A DNA stretch of 7,939 nt, taken from Ilumatobacteraceae bacterium (GTDB taxonomy: Bacteria; Actinomycetota; Acidimicrobiia; Acidimicrobiales; Ilumatobacteraceae). How positions within the stretch are numbered: the stretch's first letter is position 1; every line of letters starts with the position of its first letter. The stretch is taken from NCBI GenBank assembly GCA_023263465.1, contig JALQWV010000010.1:1-7939 (forward strand), given 5' to 3'. The notes under the pieces were generated by a model. The model made no database searches. It was not told the origin of the DNA and was given only the letters and a program-made list of their open reading frames with translations. Made by a program: the position numbers and the translations under genes. Positions 6,931 to 7,939 of this stretch are shown piece by piece.

Positions 6931-6984
6931 TCGGAGCGGTCAGGCGCGAGCAGAACACACCGTGTTTCACGGCAGAATGTCCGT

Positions 6985-7302
6985 GTGCCATTACATCAAC
7001 TGTCGAATACTGATGTACGACCAACAGAGGTTATTGATGCGGGCACAGATGCTGCCGTCGATACGGACCGTCCATGGATTGTTCTTGTGTGGAACGACCC
7101 AATCAATTTGATGTCGTATGTGACATTGGTCTTACAGAAACTCTTTGGCTACAGCCTGGAAAAAGCAACCGAATTGATGCTTGATGTTCACAACAAAGGA
7201 CGCGCCGTTGTTTCTTCCGGTACTCGCGAACATGCAGAGTTCGATGTGTACCGACTTCATGAACATGGTTTATGGGCAACGATGCAACGAGAAGACGCGT
7301 AG
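6985..7302 (+). CDS. clpS: ClpS adaptor of the Clp protease
   Basis: ClpS hands proteins with destabilising N-terminal residues (N-degrons) to the ClpC/ClpA-ClpP protease in the cytoplasm. The 105 residues have the expected length: a variable N-terminus (1-29), then the ClpS fold from PWIVLVWNDPINLMSYVTLV (30-49). N37 and D38 of the WNDP motif, M43 and H69 of the DVHNKG motif (67-72) correspond to the N-degron pocket, and AEFDVYRLHEHGLWATM is the typical C-terminal strand region. The GTG at 6985 is chosen because no in-frame ATG lies upstream of the fold; no strong ribosome site precedes it. It is transcribed divergently from ctaB and overlaps or abuts the DUF2017 gene, the usual actinobacterial neighbour. 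Confidence 0.94.
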   Translation: MPLHQLSNTDVRPTEVIDAGTDAAVDTDRPWIVLVWNDPINLMSYVTLVLQKLFGYSLEKATELMLDVHNKGRAVVSSGTREHAEFDVYRLHEHGLWATMQREDA

Positions 7303-7805
7303 TTGTGGCTCGAAAAAATAGAGGCCCAGTCAGTCGGCTCGATGCAACATCGTATTCGTTAAACATTGACGCAAGTGATCGAACTACTCTCAACGGCCTT
7401 CTTGATCAATTACGAGATGTGTTAATGAACGACTCCTCGATCGACGTTGCTCGTCGGCTTTTCCCCGCCGCATATCACCAAGACGCACAACACGAACAGG
7501 AGTATCAGCGTCTAATGCGTGATGAATTGTTGTCGTCACGACTTTCATCACTCTCGCTCGCCACAGCATTGCTTGAGCGCGAAACGAATTCCGACAGCAT
7601 TGTGCTCTCGGCAGACGAGCTTGATGCGCTCATGCGATCAATCAATAGTCTGCGCCTTGTCCTTGGCACCCTTCTTGACGTTGATGAGGACGAGTTTGAA
7701 GCTCGTCTTGCGGAGGACGATCCTGCCTATGGTCAGTACCAGTTGTACTCATATTTGGGTTGGCTTTTAGACTGGATCGTGACTGTCCAAACGGAATCCA
7801 AATAG
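7272..7805 (+). CDS. DUF2017 family protein
   Basis: The protein is soluble, mostly helical, up to 177 residues, with no signal peptide or membrane segment. It resembles the actinobacterial DUF2017 family, recognised from the pattern IDASDRTTLNGLLDQL near the N-terminus, an acidic middle, the helix SADELDALMRSINSLRLVLG, and an end with YQLYSYLGWLLDWIV. DUF2017 genes commonly follow clpS, which supports the call; the function is unknown, perhaps linked to ClpS-dependent proteolysis. The ATG at 7272 gives a 31-base overlap with clpS and a very basic start (TRRRVVVARK). A GTG at 7305, just 2 bases after the clpS stop, would give 166 residues and is equally plausible, since neither has a strong ribosome site. 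Confidence 0.82.
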   Translation: MGNDATRRRVVVARKNRGPVSRLDATSYSLNIDASDRTTLNGLLDQLRDVLMNDSSIDVARRLFPAAYHQDAQHEQEYQRLMRDELLSSRLSSLSLATALLERETNSDSIVLSADELDALMRSINSLRLVLGTLLDVDEDEFEARLAEDDPAYGQYQLYSYLGWLLDWIVTVQTESK

Positions 7806-7868
7806 CGGGGGGAATTCTCGGAGTCACTGGTAGATTTCTAGGGCTCTTCCAACTAAATATTCGTCCAT

Positions 7869-7939
7869 GCCCCCATCGTCTAGTGGCCTAGGACACCACC
7901 CTTTCAAGGTGGCGGCACGGGTTCGAATCCCGTTGGGGG
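7869..7939 (+). tRNA. tRNA-Glu (anticodon TTC), last few bases beyond the window
   Basis: The cloverleaf is clear: acceptor strand GCCCCCA (7869-7875) facing TGGGGG at the window end; D-arm with GTCT/GGAC; anticodon arm CCACC-CTTTCAA-GGTGG, giving anticodon TTC for glutamate (GAA/GAG); T-arm ACGGG-TTCGAAT-CCCGT. The base pairing with G1 and the discriminator base fall just outside, so whether CCA is encoded cannot be seen. It lies 63 bases after the DUF2017 stop on the same strand. The A/T-rich stretch CTAAATATT (7853-7861) just upstream could hold a -10 element, but no matching -35 is evident. Confidence 0.95.

Noticed and set aside
7806..7868. Possible terminator or clear promoter between the DUF2017 gene and tRNA-Glu.
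   Set aside because: Only a 4-base TAGA/TCTA repeat and an A/T-rich CTAAATATT are visible; no stable hairpin with a T run and no matching -35.
7869..7939. tRNA-Glu as an integration site for a mobile element.
   Set aside because: No integrase, no direct repeat of the tRNA 3' end and no foreign-looking sequence is visible in the window.
1..7939. CRISPR arrays, insertion sequences or long repeats.
   Set aside because: Reading through both strands I found no regularly spaced repeats, transposase genes or long terminal inverted repeats; nearly all bases are in conserved housekeeping-type genes.

Overview
The window looks like part of a chromosome from an aerobic actinobacterium, probably Acidimicrobiia-like, with roughly balanced base composition. 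The lineage call is an inference. It rests on the clpS-DUF2017 pair, an actinobacterial-type short five-helix subunit III, a subunit IV (CtaF)-like protein, and a subunit II with a fused cytochrome c domain. No phylogeny could be run.

Layout. About seven eighths of the window is a tightly packed minus-strand respiratory cluster, read from right to left: ctaB (haem O synthase, 5965-6894); a subunit I-like protein with almost no metal ligands (4394-5899); a divergent subunit III-like protein (3783-4397); a subunit IV-like membrane protein carrying a C-terminal cupredoxin-like domain without copper ligands (2662-3774); a canonical caa3-type subunit II, ctaC (1418-2665); and a canonical subunit I, ctaD, cut by the left window edge (1-1405). 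Three junctions are 4-base overlaps or gaps of 12 bases or less, and one is an 8-base gap, so one transcript with translational coupling is likely. To the right of ctaB a 90-base divergent intergenic region leads into plus-strand clpS (6985-7302), an overlapping DUF2017 gene (7272-7805) and a tRNA-Glu (7869 to the window end, cut just short of its 3' end).

How the genes work together. CtaB makes haem O, the precursor of haem A needed by CtaD. CtaC receives electrons on its own haem c and passes them through CuA to haem a and the haem a3/CuB centre of CtaD, which has all expected ligands. Between ctaB and these two genes lies the most interesting part. Three consecutive genes resemble oxidase subunits I, III and IV plus II, yet the haem and copper ligands of I and II, and the signature residues of III, are replaced. 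All three are intact open frames embedded in the operon. They may encode a metal-free 'shadow' oxidase module that assembles with, or helps assemble, the real enzyme. ClpS and DUF2017 belong to N-degron proteolysis and appear unrelated to respiration.
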